Source: Azoarcus sp. DD4
Lineage (GTDB): Bacteria; Pseudomonadota; Gammaproteobacteria; Burkholderiales; Rhodocyclaceae
DNA length: 64,000 nt
NCBI RefSeq assembly: GCF_006496635.1
Contig: NZ_CP022958.1
Location: 2,976,001 to 3,040,000, forward strand
Reading direction: 5' to 3'
The notes below the pieces were generated by a model. The model did no database searches, was not told the origin of the DNA, and saw only the letters and a program-made list of their open reading frames with translations. A program made the translations under genes and the position numbers. This document shows, in pieces, positions 1-11,958 of the stretch. Positions within the stretch are counted from its first letter, which is position 1; each line of letters begins with the position of its first letter.

Positions 1-1066
1 GCAGGCGGCCACCGAACTGCACATGCTCGTCCTCACCGCGCTGTGGCGGCATCGCCGGCACGGTGTAGCGCTGGCCGTCGATGTTCACCGCACTGCTGCC
101 GCTGGCCGGTCGCCAGTAGGGGTTGCCGTCGGCGTCGCGCAGCAGGGTCTCGTTGCTCACCCGGTAGTCGTTGCGCCAGTGCGCGAACAGCATGTCGGCC
201 TGGAGCTCCTTGCCGATGTCGTAGGCGAGCTTGATCTTGGCCTGGGTCTGCACGCCTTCCTGCATGCCTGTCGCGCCAAGCACCGCCCGCGCCTTGCCGG
301 ACGGATCGCGATCGAGCACCGCGCCACTCACCACCGGCAGACCGGCGACGTTGGCACTGGTCGCGCTCGCGCTCGCATAGGCCATCGGCTGCGACTCATA
401 GGCCAGGCGGTTGAGCGACACCGACATCGACAGGTCGCCCCAGCGGCGACCGGCGAAGACACTTTCCTGGTCGCCGCCATAGTCGCGCTTGAGGCCGTAA
501 TCGTCGTGAGTCTGCCGGTAAGCCAGCACGCGTGCCGACGCTTCGGGGGCATCGGGCGTACGGGTGGTGATCGCCACCGTGGTGCCGATCGAATTGCCCG
601 GGTAGATCGCCGAGAACGGTCCGTAGAGCACGTCGGTCCGAGCCACCTCTTCCGGCGCGACGATGTTCCAGCGCGGCGCATCGAAACGGCCGAGAAAGTT
701 GGAGATCAGGTACCCGTCCACATAGGCGAGCCCGCGAGCCGGCTGCAGCGTCCCGAACGAGCGCCCCGACAGGTTGGCATTGCGGTCGCCGATGAAACGC
801 TTGCGGACCGTGGTATTGGGTGCGTAGGCAAGCGCGTCCTCGGTGTTGACGAAACTCTGGTTCTGCAACTCCTTGCGCGTGACCGAGTGGCTGGACGACG
901 GCAGTGTCGGATCCAGCGGTACATAGCTGCCACCGTCGGCAACCACGACGGGACTCAATTCACGCTCTGTCGCCACTCCCTGCGCGACCGCCAATTGCGA
1001 AAACAAGACTGCGAGCACGGCACCCACCGCGGCAGCCACCGGCTTGATCTCCGGCTGACGAAACAT
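1..1066 (-). CDS. TonB-dependent outer-membrane receptor, N-terminal part (cut by window edge)
   Basis: Reading the minus strand inward from 1066 gives an open frame of about 355 codons that leaves the window at base 1 without a stop. It begins with a signal peptide (MFRQPEIKPVAAAVGAVLAV, cleavage probably after AVAQ), then a TonB-box-like stretch (ELSPVVVAD). A plug domain follows, with the typical GRSFGTLQPARGLAYVDGYL and RTDVLYGPFSAIYPGN segments and the start of the beta barrel. Such receptors import scarce ligands across the outer membrane using TonB energy. I chose the second of two close ATGs: the run GGAAGGGG lies 6 nt before 1066 but directly abuts the ATG at 1072. The upstream DUF2946 gene hints at a metal substrate, but the sequence seen does not identify the ligand. 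No cobalamin riboswitch is visible upstream. Confidence 0.88.
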   Translation of the reverse strand, partial: MFRQPEIKPVAAAVGAVLAVLFSQLAVAQGVATERELSPVVVADGGSYVPLDPTLPSSSHSVTRKELQNQSFVNTEDALAYAPNTTVRKRFIGDRNANLSGRSFGTLQPARGLAYVDGYLISNFLGRFDAPRWNIVAPEEVARTDVLYGPFSAIYPGNSIGTTVAITTRTPDAPEASARVLAYRQTHDDYGLKRDYGGDQESVFAGRRWGDLSMSVSLNRLAYESQPMAYASASATSANVAGLPVVSGAVLDRDPSGKARAVLGATGMQEGVQTQAKIKLAYDIGKELQADMLFAHWRNDYRVSNETLLRDADGNPYWRPASGSSAVNIDGQRYTVPAMPPQRGEDEHVQFGGRL

Positions 1067-1294
1067 GTGCATCCCCTTCCCACGTCCGGTTCGTGCTTCG
1101 CAGGAAGCCCGGGACCGTAACGGATGTATCCCACGTGACGACTCGCGGCCCCGCGCGACCGGTTTGGTCGGCGCAGGACGGGTGCGGAAGCACACCAGGC
1201 GGCAGCGCCGCAGCGACGAATCGTTATGAACGACAGGAGCCGGCAGTGCGCTCTACCCTGTCCCGAGGACGGGGAAGCGCAACGTGCGGCAGGG

Positions 1295-1687
1295 TCAGGC
1301 GGAGGGAGGCGGTGCGCGCGACCGGGAACTCGCCCAGGCGAAGAGCGGGCGCGGCGCGAGGAAGAAGAGCGTGGGCACGACATCGGCCCCGCCAAGCACG
1401 GCGAAGGCCGGCAGTTCGACCGGCGGCAGCGCGAAGCTGCCGGCATGGGTGAGACAGTAGGGGCAATGCGCCACGTCTGCGTCAGCGGGCGAACCATCCG
1501 GCTCGTCGCTGCCATCGTTCACCGCGATGCGTTCCAGTCCCATCGCGGTACAGATTTCCAGCCAGCGCCCCGAACTGTCGCCAGCGACCACCGTTGCCTG
1601 CCCGATCGTCGGCATCAATGCACCCAGCAGGACCGCCAGACAGGCGATCCAGGCGGTGAAGCGCTGCCGGGCGTGGACTCGGAACAT
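1295..1687 (-). CDS. DUF2946 family small secreted/membrane protein
   Basis: A 130-residue protein with an N-terminal hydrophobic signal or anchor (about residues 12-32). A central EICT motif (44-47) precedes a conserved HCPYCLTH motif (C75, C78, H81), and a second hydrophobic stretch lies near the C-terminus. The CPYC-x2-H signature and size fit DUF2946, whose biochemical role is unknown. Members often sit beside TonB-dependent receptors and copper-related genes, and here the receptor gene is the next gene downstream on the same strand, 228 bp away. A metal-binding or metal-relay role is inference. The start at 1687 is the first in-frame ATG after the signal-like region opens. Confidence 0.75.
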   Translation of the reverse strand: MFRVHARQRFTAWIACLAVLLGALMPTIGQATVVAGDSSGRWLEICTAMGLERIAVNDGSDEPDGSPADADVAHCPYCLTHAGSFALPPVELPAFAVLGGADVVPTLFFLAPRPLFAWASSRSRAPPPSA

Positions 1688-1774
1688 GGTGGTCGGGTAG
1701 CTTGGGTCAGGGTTCAGCTCAAGGCGCGATTCTAACGGTTGCCAGGATCGCCGCCTTGATCGACATCATTTTCC

Positions 1775-5716
<3,942 letters not shown>

Positions 5717-5798
5717 TTCGATGGAGTCAGGAGCGTGGAGAACGTATGCGGGCATTGCTCGGTACGCATGGCGCAACCGGCTGCTACAAAGACCGGCG

Positions 5799-5804
5799 AT
5801 TATA
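5799..5804 (-). promoter_or_regulatory. candidate -10 element of purL
   Basis: On the minus strand these bases read TATAAT, a perfect sigma-70 -10 hexamer, 37 to 76 nt before the two possible purL starts. No convincing -35 lies 16-18 bp upstream, so activator help or a weak -35 is likely. No PurR-type operator was recognised. Confidence 0.45.
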
Positions 5805-5912
5805 CCCGAGCCACTGACCGTTTCCGGCACCCAAGCCGGACGACGGCGCTGCCCGCGCCACGGGCCGACGAAGCGGAAATGCGCAAGGAGGCAGAACAGC
5901 ACGCCTATCGGC

Positions 5913-5918
5913 TAAAAT
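5913..5918 (+). promoter_or_regulatory. candidate -10 element of the lipid-glycosylation cassette
   Basis: The hexamer TAAAAT lies 27 nt before the first PAP2 start, placing a start site near 5925 with a leader of about 20 nt. The -35 region is poor. It is the only promoter-like element before the five tightly spaced genes that follow. Confidence 0.35.
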
Positions 5919-5944
5919 AGCGCGCTTTTTTCCCGGCTTCGCCC

Positions 5945-6757
5945 ATGCCCCTGCCCCCGGATTCCTCCGCCAGCCGCTCCGACCACCGCCTCATCCTTCC
6001 CTGGATCGTGGTTCCGGCCCTCGTGTGTGCGCTGATGGCCGGGCTGATCGCGGCGCAAGACCTCAATACCGGCCTTTTCCTGACATGGAACGCCGCAGCC
6101 AGCCGCTGGCTGCCCCCGACGCTGTGGGCCGGTATCACCAACTTCGGCGCCACCCTGGGCGCCTTCTGCCTGATCGCGCTGGCGCTGGCGAGAAAACCAC
6201 ACTGGGTCGCCGCTACGCTATTGGCGGCGCCCTTTGCCGGCGTCTTTGCACAAGGCCTGAAATACACCTATGCGGAACCTCGCCCGGCCGCGGTGCTCGA
6301 TCCGGACAGCTTCACCGTCGTCGGCCTGGCCCTGCGAACCGACTCCTTCCCCTCGGGGCATTCGACGACTGCCTTCGTCGTCGCCGGTGTCGTCGCGCTC
6401 TACAGTCTGCGCAGCGGTCGCAGCTGGCCGGCACTGCTCGTGCTGGCAGCAGCAGCCCTCGTCTCGTTCTCGCGCATCGCCGTCGGCGCCCATTGGCCAC
6501 TGGACATCTTCACCGGTGCCGCCGGCGGCTGGCTATGCGGCGCGATCGGCACCGCGCTCGCCACGCGCTGGCGCTTCTGGGAGCGCGCCCGCGGTGTGCG
6601 GACGATGGCCATGATCCTCACCCTGATAGCCGTCGCCTTCGCCTTCGAAGACGTCGGCTATCCAGAAGGCCTGTGGGCGCAGTACCTGCTGGTCGCATGC
6701 GGCCTTCTTGGCGCGGCGCATGCCCTCCTGCGCCTCAAGGGCCGGAGCGCCCCGTGA
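5945..6757 (+). CDS. PAP2-family membrane phosphatase
   Basis: A 270-residue integral membrane protein with about six hydrophobic segments and the full PAP2 signature: K106-x6-R113-P114 (KYTYAEPRP), P136-S-G-H139, and S176-R177-x5-H183-x3-D187 (SRIAVGAHWPLD). These residues form the phosphohistidine site that removes phosphate from lipid phosphates such as undecaprenyl diphosphate, phosphatidic acid or lipid A. The next gene starts by a GTGA overlap, so the two are translationally coupled. Context with a flippase-like protein, GT2 and GT39 suggests polyprenyl-phosphate recycling or lipid A trimming; the exact substrate cannot be read from sequence. Confidence 0.85.
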   Translation: MPLPPDSSASRSDHRLILPWIVVPALVCALMAGLIAAQDLNTGLFLTWNAAASRWLPPTLWAGITNFGATLGAFCLIALALARKPHWVAATLLAAPFAGVFAQGLKYTYAEPRPAAVLDPDSFTVVGLALRTDSFPSGHSTTAFVVAGVVALYSLRSGRSWPALLVLAAAALVSFSRIAVGAHWPLDIFTGAAGGWLCGAIGTALATRWRFWERARGVRTMAMILTLIAVAFAFEDVGYPEGLWAQYLLVACGLLGAAHALLRLKGRSAP

Positions 6758-7674
6758 AGCTCAAGCGTCTGCTTGCCGTTCTCCTCAGCCTTGGGCTGCT
6801 GGCCTGGCTGGCCGCCGACGGGCGCTGGCGCGAGCTGGGCGAGACCATTGGCCGCCTGGACCCTCAAGCCGTCGCGATCGCCGCGACCGGCTTCGCCGCC
6901 AGCTACCTGTTGCGCGCGCTGCGGGTGTACGACGAATTTCGCGGCAGCGCCCACGGACGCTTCGGCGCCTGCCTGCGCATCGTGCTGATCCATAACGCAA
7001 TGGTGAACGTGGTGCCCTTTAGGGGCGGCGAGGCGGCCTTTCCGATGCTGCTCGGGCGCACCTTCGGCACCCCCCTGCCCCGTGCGATCGCATCGCTGTT
7101 CTGGTTTCGTCTGCAGGATGCCTTCGTCGTCGCCATCGTGGCCGCACTGATATGGCCCGGATTGCCCCTCCCGCTGCGTGCAGGCGGCATCCTCTGCCTG
7201 ATCGCCGCAGCCTGGTTTCTGCCGCGCTGGGCGCGTCGTCCGCACAACTGGAACGAGCGCGGCGCCTTCACCGGCAAGCTTGCCAAGTTGCGGGACGCCT
7301 TCGCCGAATCCGCCGCACACGCACGCTACGGCTGGCTGTGGACCGTGACGAACTGGATGGTGAAGCTCGCAGCCCAGGCCTGGCTGCTCGGTGCGCTGCT
7401 CGCCGCCCCGCTTGCGGTGGGTGCCAGCGGCGCCCTCGGGGCGGAACTCGCGGCAATTCTGCCGATCCAGGGCGTAGCAGGTTTCGGCACCTACGAAGCC
7501 GGAGCCGCCGCCGCACTGCTGCCGGCCGGCATCGACATCGCCGCTGGTCTTCGCGCCGCGCTAGCACTCCATCTTTTCGTGATTGCCTGCGCGGTCACCG
7601 CCGGCGCCATCGCAAGTCTGTTCCCGAATGCGGGGCCGACCACCGACGGCCGCCACCCGAATACTTCCCTTTGA
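6754..7674 (+). CDS. LPG-synthase-TM / YbhN-family flippase-like membrane protein
   Basis: A 306-residue polytopic membrane protein of the lysylphosphatidylglycerol synthase transmembrane family (PF03706, formerly UPF0104). Seen are an N-terminal helix, the early RALRVYDEFRG segment, MVNVVPFRGGEA, and the late family motif IQGVAGFGTYEAG. Family members include the flippase half of MprF and HpnL-like proteins that move lipids; many have no known activity. It starts at GTG 6754, overlapping the stop of the preceding PAP2 gene by two bases (GTGA). Sitting between a lipid phosphatase and a polyprenyl-phosphate glycosyltransferase, it is a good candidate for flipping the glycosylated carrier. That role is inference. 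Confidence 0.78.
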   Translation: MKLKRLLAVLLSLGLLAWLAADGRWRELGETIGRLDPQAVAIAATGFAASYLLRALRVYDEFRGSAHGRFGACLRIVLIHNAMVNVVPFRGGEAAFPMLLGRTFGTPLPRAIASLFWFRLQDAFVVAIVAALIWPGLPLPLRAGGILCLIAAAWFLPRWARRPHNWNERGAFTGKLAKLRDAFAESAAHARYGWLWTVTNWMVKLAAQAWLLGALLAAPLAVGASGALGAELAAILPIQGVAGFGTYEAGAAAALLPAGIDIAAGLRAALALHLFVIACAVTAGAIASLFPNAGPTTDGRHPNTSL

Positions 7675-7690
7675 AAGAGCCTCGATCTCG

Positions 7691-8737
7691 ATGAGCAAAT
7701 CGCCCCTGCCCGCCGCCGAACCGCAAATTCCCGAAGGTTTGCCCGAGCACACGCTTTCCGTCGTGGTGCCGATGTACAACGAGGCCGAGAACGTCGAACC
7801 CCTGCTCGACCGCATTCACCTCGCCCTCGGCCCCTACCCCTGGCCGTGGGAGGTGGTGCTGGTGGACGACGGCAGCTCCGACGCCACCCCGGCGGAACTG
7901 TCACGTTGCGCCAAATTGTTCGGCCCCCATGTCCGCATCGTCGAGCTCGTGCGCAACTTCAAGCAGACCGCCGCAATGCAGGCCGGCCTGGACGCGGCCC
8001 GCGGCAGCGTGATCGTGACCATGGACGGCGATCTTCAGAACGATCCGATCGACATCCCGCGCATGGTCAACCGCCTGCTCACCGAGGACCTCGACCTGGT
8101 CGCCGGCTGGCGCAAGAACAGGCAGGATGGCCTCTTGCTGCGCAAGATCCCGTCGCGCATCGCCAATCGCCTGATCGCCCGCATGACCGGCGTTCATCTG
8201 CGCGACTACGGCTGCAGCCTCAAGGTCTTCCGCGCCAGCGCAATCAAGAGCGTCCGGCTGTACGGCGAGATGCACCGCTTCATCCCGGCCTGGCTCGCCA
8301 CCGTGACCACGCCACGGCGCATCGCCCAGGAAGTGGTCACCCACCACGCCCGCGTGTTCGGCCAGTCGAAGTACGGCATCTCGCGCACCTTCCGTGTCGT
8401 CCTCGACCTCATCTTCGTCTACTTCTTCATGCGCTACCGCACCCGTCCGGGGCACTTCTTCGGTGGCATCGGCATCGGCCTCGGCACCATAGGCATGCTC
8501 ATCCTCACCTACCTGGCAGGCGTCAAGCTCATCTTCGACGAATCCATCGGCACTCGGCCCTTGCTCTTCGGCGGCTTCTTCATGGTCATCGCCGGCATTC
8601 AGATGGTGACTTCCGGCGTGCTCGCCGAACTGCTCGCGCGCGTCTATTACGAATCCGGCTCCACCCGCGCCTATCTCGCCCGCCCGGCCGGCGAGCTTGC
8701 CCGTGACGACGGCTGGTACCGCGCGGGCGCAAGATGA
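7691..8737 (+). CDS. GT2 polyprenyl-phosphate glycosyltransferase (DPM1/GtrB/ArnC-like)
   Basis: A 348-residue family 2 glycosyltransferase. The GT-A domain shows VVVPMYNEAENV (24-35), VLVDDGSSDAT (57-66) and the metal-binding MDGDLQNDP (D112, D114). The C-terminus carries two transmembrane helices after RYRTRPGHFF. This architecture transfers a sugar from a nucleotide donor to undecaprenyl phosphate on the cytoplasmic face. The start at 7691 has a GAAAGAG run upstream; its stop overlaps the next start in an ATGA. It resembles ArnC, but no ArnA, ArnB or ArnD is present, so a sugar other than aminoarabinose (for example a hexose or galactosamine) should be considered. Confidence 0.85.
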   Translation: MSKSPLPAAEPQIPEGLPEHTLSVVVPMYNEAENVEPLLDRIHLALGPYPWPWEVVLVDDGSSDATPAELSRCAKLFGPHVRIVELVRNFKQTAAMQAGLDAARGSVIVTMDGDLQNDPIDIPRMVNRLLTEDLDLVAGWRKNRQDGLLLRKIPSRIANRLIARMTGVHLRDYGCSLKVFRASAIKSVRLYGEMHRFIPAWLATVTTPRRIAQEVVTHHARVFGQSKYGISRTFRVVLDLIFVYFFMRYRTRPGHFFGGIGIGLGTIGMLILTYLAGVKLIFDESIGTRPLLFGGFFMVIAGIQMVTSGVLAELLARVYYESGSTRAYLARPAGELARDDGWYRAGAR

Positions 8738-10281
8738 ACGGTCCGATGCAACGCAAGCAGGCGCTCGACCTTCTCGCCCTGCTGCTGCCGCTGCTGAGCT
8801 TCTTCCTCTGCCTTGGCGCCTTTCCGCTCTTCGACGTGGATGAAGGCGCCTTCTCCGAGGCGACGCGGGAGATGTTCGAGCGCGGCGATTTCCTGTCCAC
8901 CTATCTCAACGGCGAGCACCGCTTCGACAAGCCGATTCTCGTCTATTGGTTGCAGGCGATCGGCTTCCTGATCTTCGGCGCCAACGAATGGGCCTTCCGT
9001 CTGCCGTCGGCCGTGGCGGCTGCAGTGTGGAGCTATGCGACCTGGCAGTTTGCCCGCGAACGCTTCGGTGCCGACACCGCGATCGCGGCCCTCACCGTCG
9101 CTGCAACCGCACTCGGCCCCTTCGCCATCGGTCGCGCGGCCACCGCCGACGCCCTCCTCAACATGCTGCTCGCGCTGGCCCTGTTCGACGCCTGGCGTCA
9201 CCTGGAGAGCGGGCAGCGCGCCCCGCTGTTGCGCAGCTATGTGTGGATCGGCCTGGGCGTGCTCACCAAGGGGCCGATCGCCTTGATCGTTCCCGGCGCG
9301 GTGAGCTTCCTGTACTGCGCCAGCCGGCTGGAATGGCGCCGCTGGCTGCGCTCGGTGTTCGATCCGATAGGCTGGATCATCCTCGCCGCGCTGGTCGTGC
9401 CCTGGTACACCGCCGCCCTGGCGATCCACGGCCAGAAGTTCATCGACGGCTTCATCCTGAAGCACAACGTCGAACGCTTCACCGGCACACTGGAAGGCCA
9501 CGCAGGCAGCCTGTTCTATTACATCTTCGCGGTACCGCTGCTGATGCTGCCCTGGACGTCGCCGCTGCTGGCCTCGCTGCGCCAGATCCGCAGCGACGCC
9601 GCGACCGGCGTGCGACGCTTCCTGTGGATCTGGGCGGGTTTTGTCGTCGTCTTCTTCTCGATTTCCGGGACCAAGCTACCGCACTACGTGCTGTACGGTT
9701 CGACGCCACTCTTCCTGATGCTCGCCTGCCATCGCGATCTCCTGCGGCGGAAATGGCTGCACCTCGCCCCACCCACGCTGCTGCTGGCCTGCTTCGTGGT
9801 ACTGCCTTTCATCTTTCATCAGCTGTCGCTGGGCGATGCAGGCAACGCCTACTACCGTGCCCAGCTCGGCGAAGCGCTCGGCGAAGCAGGCTGGCCTTAT
9901 TACGCAGTCACCATCGCTGCCCTCGCCGGATGGCTGCTGATCGCGCTGCGCACGACCCTACCGGCCTGGAAGCAGCTATCCATCGCAGCGGTCCTCCAGG
10001 TTGTCGTGCTGACGACCACCGTCGTCCCCTGGGTCGGCGCCGTGCTCCAAGGACCAATCAAGCTCGCTGCAGCCGAGGCACGCAAGTACGATGCGACGGT
10101 AGTCGTCTGGCGACTGGACGCCCCTAGCTTCAGCGTGTATCGACAGGCGGTCACGCCTTCACGCGAACCGGCAGTGGGAGAAATCGCGCTGACCCGCGTC
10201 GACCGTATCCCAGACAGCGGTTACGACGTTCTCTTCCGCAAAGGCGGCGTCGCCTTGATCCGCCGTTTGCCCCCAACCTGA
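8734..10281 (+). CDS. GT39/ArnT-like lipid-linked glycosyltransferase
   Basis: A 515-residue integral membrane protein of the PMT/ArnT superfamily. The first periplasmic loop has the acidic motif DVDEGAFSE (34-42) and the RFDKPILVYWL segment (63-73) typical of ArnT-like enzymes, followed by many hydrophobic helices and a short soluble C-terminal domain. Such enzymes take a sugar from undecaprenyl phosphate and attach it to lipid A or a protein at the periplasmic face. Translation is coupled to the GT2 gene by ATGA. With the GT2 partner it forms a complete load-and-transfer pair. The acceptor (lipid A, protein or another lipid) is unknown. Confidence 0.85.
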   Translation: MNGPMQRKQALDLLALLLPLLSFFLCLGAFPLFDVDEGAFSEATREMFERGDFLSTYLNGEHRFDKPILVYWLQAIGFLIFGANEWAFRLPSAVAAAVWSYATWQFARERFGADTAIAALTVAATALGPFAIGRAATADALLNMLLALALFDAWRHLESGQRAPLLRSYVWIGLGVLTKGPIALIVPGAVSFLYCASRLEWRRWLRSVFDPIGWIILAALVVPWYTAALAIHGQKFIDGFILKHNVERFTGTLEGHAGSLFYYIFAVPLLMLPWTSPLLASLRQIRSDAATGVRRFLWIWAGFVVVFFSISGTKLPHYVLYGSTPLFLMLACHRDLLRRKWLHLAPPTLLLACFVVLPFIFHQLSLGDAGNAYYRAQLGEALGEAGWPYYAVTIAALAGWLLIALRTTLPAWKQLSIAAVLQVVVLTTTVVPWVGAVLQGPIKLAAAEARKYDATVVVWRLDAPSFSVYRQAVTPSREPAVGEIALTRVDRIPDSGYDVLFRKGGVALIRRLPPT

Positions 10282-10294
10282 TGACCTGCCTCCC

Positions 10295-11029
10295 TTGAAC
10301 ACCGACAAGCCCATCGCCGATCTGCCACCTGCGACCGAACGCCCCATCAGCCGGCTGACACTCACGGTATTCGTCAGCATGGTCATCTGCGGCATCGTCT
10401 TCAGCCTGTGGCCGCAGATCGACATCGCGGTCAGCGCCAGCTTCTACAACGCGAGCCATGGTTTCATCGGCGAACAGCATCCGCTCGTGCTCGCGATCTA
10501 CCGGGGGGTGCCACTGATGTCCAAGGCGACCATCCTGGGCCTGTTCATCGCGCTGTTCGCCTACAGCTTTCAGCGGGGGGCACACGGCCGGCGGCGGCGC
10601 ATTCAGGTCGGTTTCCTGATCGCCGCCCTTGCACTCGGCCCCGGTCTGCTGGTCGATGTACTGCTGAAGGATTACTGGGGTCGGGCCCGCCCGGCCAAGG
10701 TCGAGGTGTTTGGAGGCGCCAGCACTTTCACGCCAGCCCTCGTCCCATCCGACCAGTGTGAAGGCAATTGCTCCTTCGTCAGTGGTCATGCCTCGGCAGG
10801 GTTCTATCTGGTAAGCCTGGGCTTTCTCGGCGGAGCGCTCGCACGTCGCCGTTGGACACTGATCGGCCTCGTCGTCGGCACGGTCTTCGGCCTGGGCCGC
10901 GTCACCCAGGGGGGGCACTTTCTGAGCGACATCGTCTTCAGCTTCTACGCGACCTGGTTCGGCGCGTGGCTAGCCTGGCGCCTGTTCGTGAAGCTGGGCT
11001 GGCTGGAGGACGACCCGCCGGGCGCCTGA
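10295..11029 (+). CDS. second PAP2-family phosphatase, LpxE/LpxF-like type
   Basis: A 244-residue membrane protein with a PAP2 signature: K125-x6-R132-P133 (KDYWGRARP), a variant second motif V162-S-G-H165 instead of PSGH, and R202-x5-H208-x3-D212. An insertion of about 28 residues separates the first two motifs (EVFGGASTFTPALVPSDQ). This layout is seen in lipid A phosphatases and some undecaprenyl-diphosphate phosphatases. The frame opens with TTG at 10295, 13 bp after the GT39 stop; no ATG lies before the first membrane helix, so the rare start is likely but unproven. As the last cassette gene it may free the lipid A phosphate that the GT39 enzyme decorates. Confidence 0.8.
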   Translation: MNTDKPIADLPPATERPISRLTLTVFVSMVICGIVFSLWPQIDIAVSASFYNASHGFIGEQHPLVLAIYRGVPLMSKATILGLFIALFAYSFQRGAHGRRRRIQVGFLIAALALGPGLLVDVLLKDYWGRARPAKVEVFGGASTFTPALVPSDQCEGNCSFVSGHASAGFYLVSLGFLGGALARRRWTLIGLVVGTVFGLGRVTQGGHFLSDIVFSFYATWFGAWLAWRLFVKLGWLEDDPPGA

Positions 11030-11104
11030 CATCGGCCGGACAAGGCCGCCTGTCAAACGAGGACGAGGTGCAAGCGGAACATGACGCCCCGCTAATGCGC
11101 TCCT

Positions 11105-11122
11105 GCGGCCTGATCAGGCCGC
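11105..11122. repeat. 18-bp perfect palindrome over the bactofilin stop codon
   Basis: GCGGCCTGATCAGGCCGC is exactly self-complementary and contains the TGA stop of the bactofilin gene. It lies between convergent genes. It could fold as a GC-rich hairpin with a 4-6 nt loop but has no T tract on either strand, so it is at best a weak or Rho-assisted terminator. Confidence 0.5.
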
Positions 11123-11536
11123 GACGTGTTGGGATGCGCCGATGTCGACTACCTTGGCTTCGTGGCTCGTCTCATCGAGCCTGTGCAACTGGCCTTCCAT
11201 CGTCGCGCCGCACTCCATCTGCAGTTGTCGATAGCTGATGCTGCCCGACAGCCGCGCCTTGGATTGCAGCTCGAGAAAATGCTGTACGGTGAGCTCGCCG
11301 CTGATACTGCCATTCACCACCGCGTCGTAGCTCACCACCTTGCCCTTGATGCTGCCCTTCTCGCTGACGACCAGCAGCCCCCGGGCACCTTCCTTGCTGA
11401 TGACGTTGCCCTCGATATGACCGTCAACGCGCAGACCACCGGAAAACACCACGTCGCCGACGATATGGACGTTGTCCGCGATCAGGCTTGAGAGTTTGGT
11501 GATCTCGATGGATTTGCCCTGCTTCTTGCGAAACAT
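11114..11536 (-). CDS. bactofilin (polymer-forming cytoskeletal protein)
   Basis: A 140-residue protein with a charged N-terminal tail (MFRKKQGKSIEITKL). A central right-handed beta-helix domain of bactofilin type follows, visible as repeats of small and hydrophobic residues with glycines (NVHIVGDVVFSGGLRVDGHI, GSIKGKVVSYDAVVNGSISG). Bactofilins self-assemble into filaments without nucleotide and localise envelope enzymes, often M23 peptidases. The start at 11536 is set by AAGGAG 8 nt upstream; a longer frame lacks such support. It follows the M23 peptidase and a small coiled-coil membrane protein on the same strand, the classic bactofilin-LmdC-like pairing. Confidence 0.93.
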   Translation of the reverse strand: MFRKKQGKSIEITKLSSLIADNVHIVGDVVFSGGLRVDGHIEGNVISKEGARGLLVVSEKGSIKGKVVSYDAVVNGSISGELTVQHFLELQSKARLSGSISYRQLQMECGATMEGQLHRLDETSHEAKVVDIGASQHVAA

Positions 11537-11594
11537 GGTGAACACTCCTTGTTCTGGATGAGCCGCAAACCGCACAGCCCGGAAGGAAGCTGGC

Positions 11595-11954
11595 TCAGGG
11601 CCGTGCCTGGCCTTGAGATTTGTAGAAAACAAGCTCCGCCTGCAAGGCCTTCAGCTTGTCGTTCAGTTCGCCAAGCTGCTTCTCCAGTTCCAGCCTTGTC
11701 GCCTTCTCCATCTCAAGCGCGAGCCGGTCACGGTCCACCGCGGCCCGCAAGGCGGCATTCTCGCGTTCGAGTTCGGCAGCGCGGCGGGCCGGCGAGAAAT
11801 GGCTTTCGAAGTAACGCAGGCCGCCAGCGAGCAGCGCTGCGGCCAGCAGCAGGCCGACAGCCAGCAATGCGGTCCGGCGGTGACGCTGGCCGGATGCGAG
11901 CTCAAGACGGGCGCCGGTCAGCGAACGGGTTGGCGATCGCCGGAAGAAACGCAT
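11595..11954 (-). CDS. small single-pass membrane protein with coiled coil (DUF6776-like)
   Basis: A 119-residue protein: basic N-terminus (MRFFRRSPTRS), one transmembrane helix (about 29-47, ALLAVGLLLAAALLAGGL), then a long amphipathic coiled coil from residue 56 to about 108, rich in Leu, Glu, Lys and Arg (ELERENAALRAAVDRDRLAL). It starts 4 nt after the stop of the M23 peptidase gene and ends 58 nt before bactofilin, so the three are probably cotranscribed. The size, topology and neighbours fit DUF6776, but I am not certain of that label. A plausible role is linking the periplasmic hydrolase to the cytoplasmic bactofilin scaffold; this is inference. Confidence 0.7.
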   Translation of the reverse strand: MRFFRRSPTRSLTGARLELASGQRHRRTALLAVGLLLAAALLAGGLRYFESHFSPARRAAELERENAALRAAVDRDRLALEMEKATRLELEKQLGELNDKLKALQAELVFYKSQGQARP

Positions 11955-11958
11955 CAAG

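Noticed and set aside
1073..1294. Cobalamin riboswitch before the TonB receptor
   Set aside because: The conserved B12-box and surrounding core sequence are not present.
7691..10281. Aminoarabinose (arn) operon
   Set aside because: Only ArnC- and ArnT-like members are present; the synthesis genes arnA, arnB and arnD are missing, so the sugar cannot be claimed.
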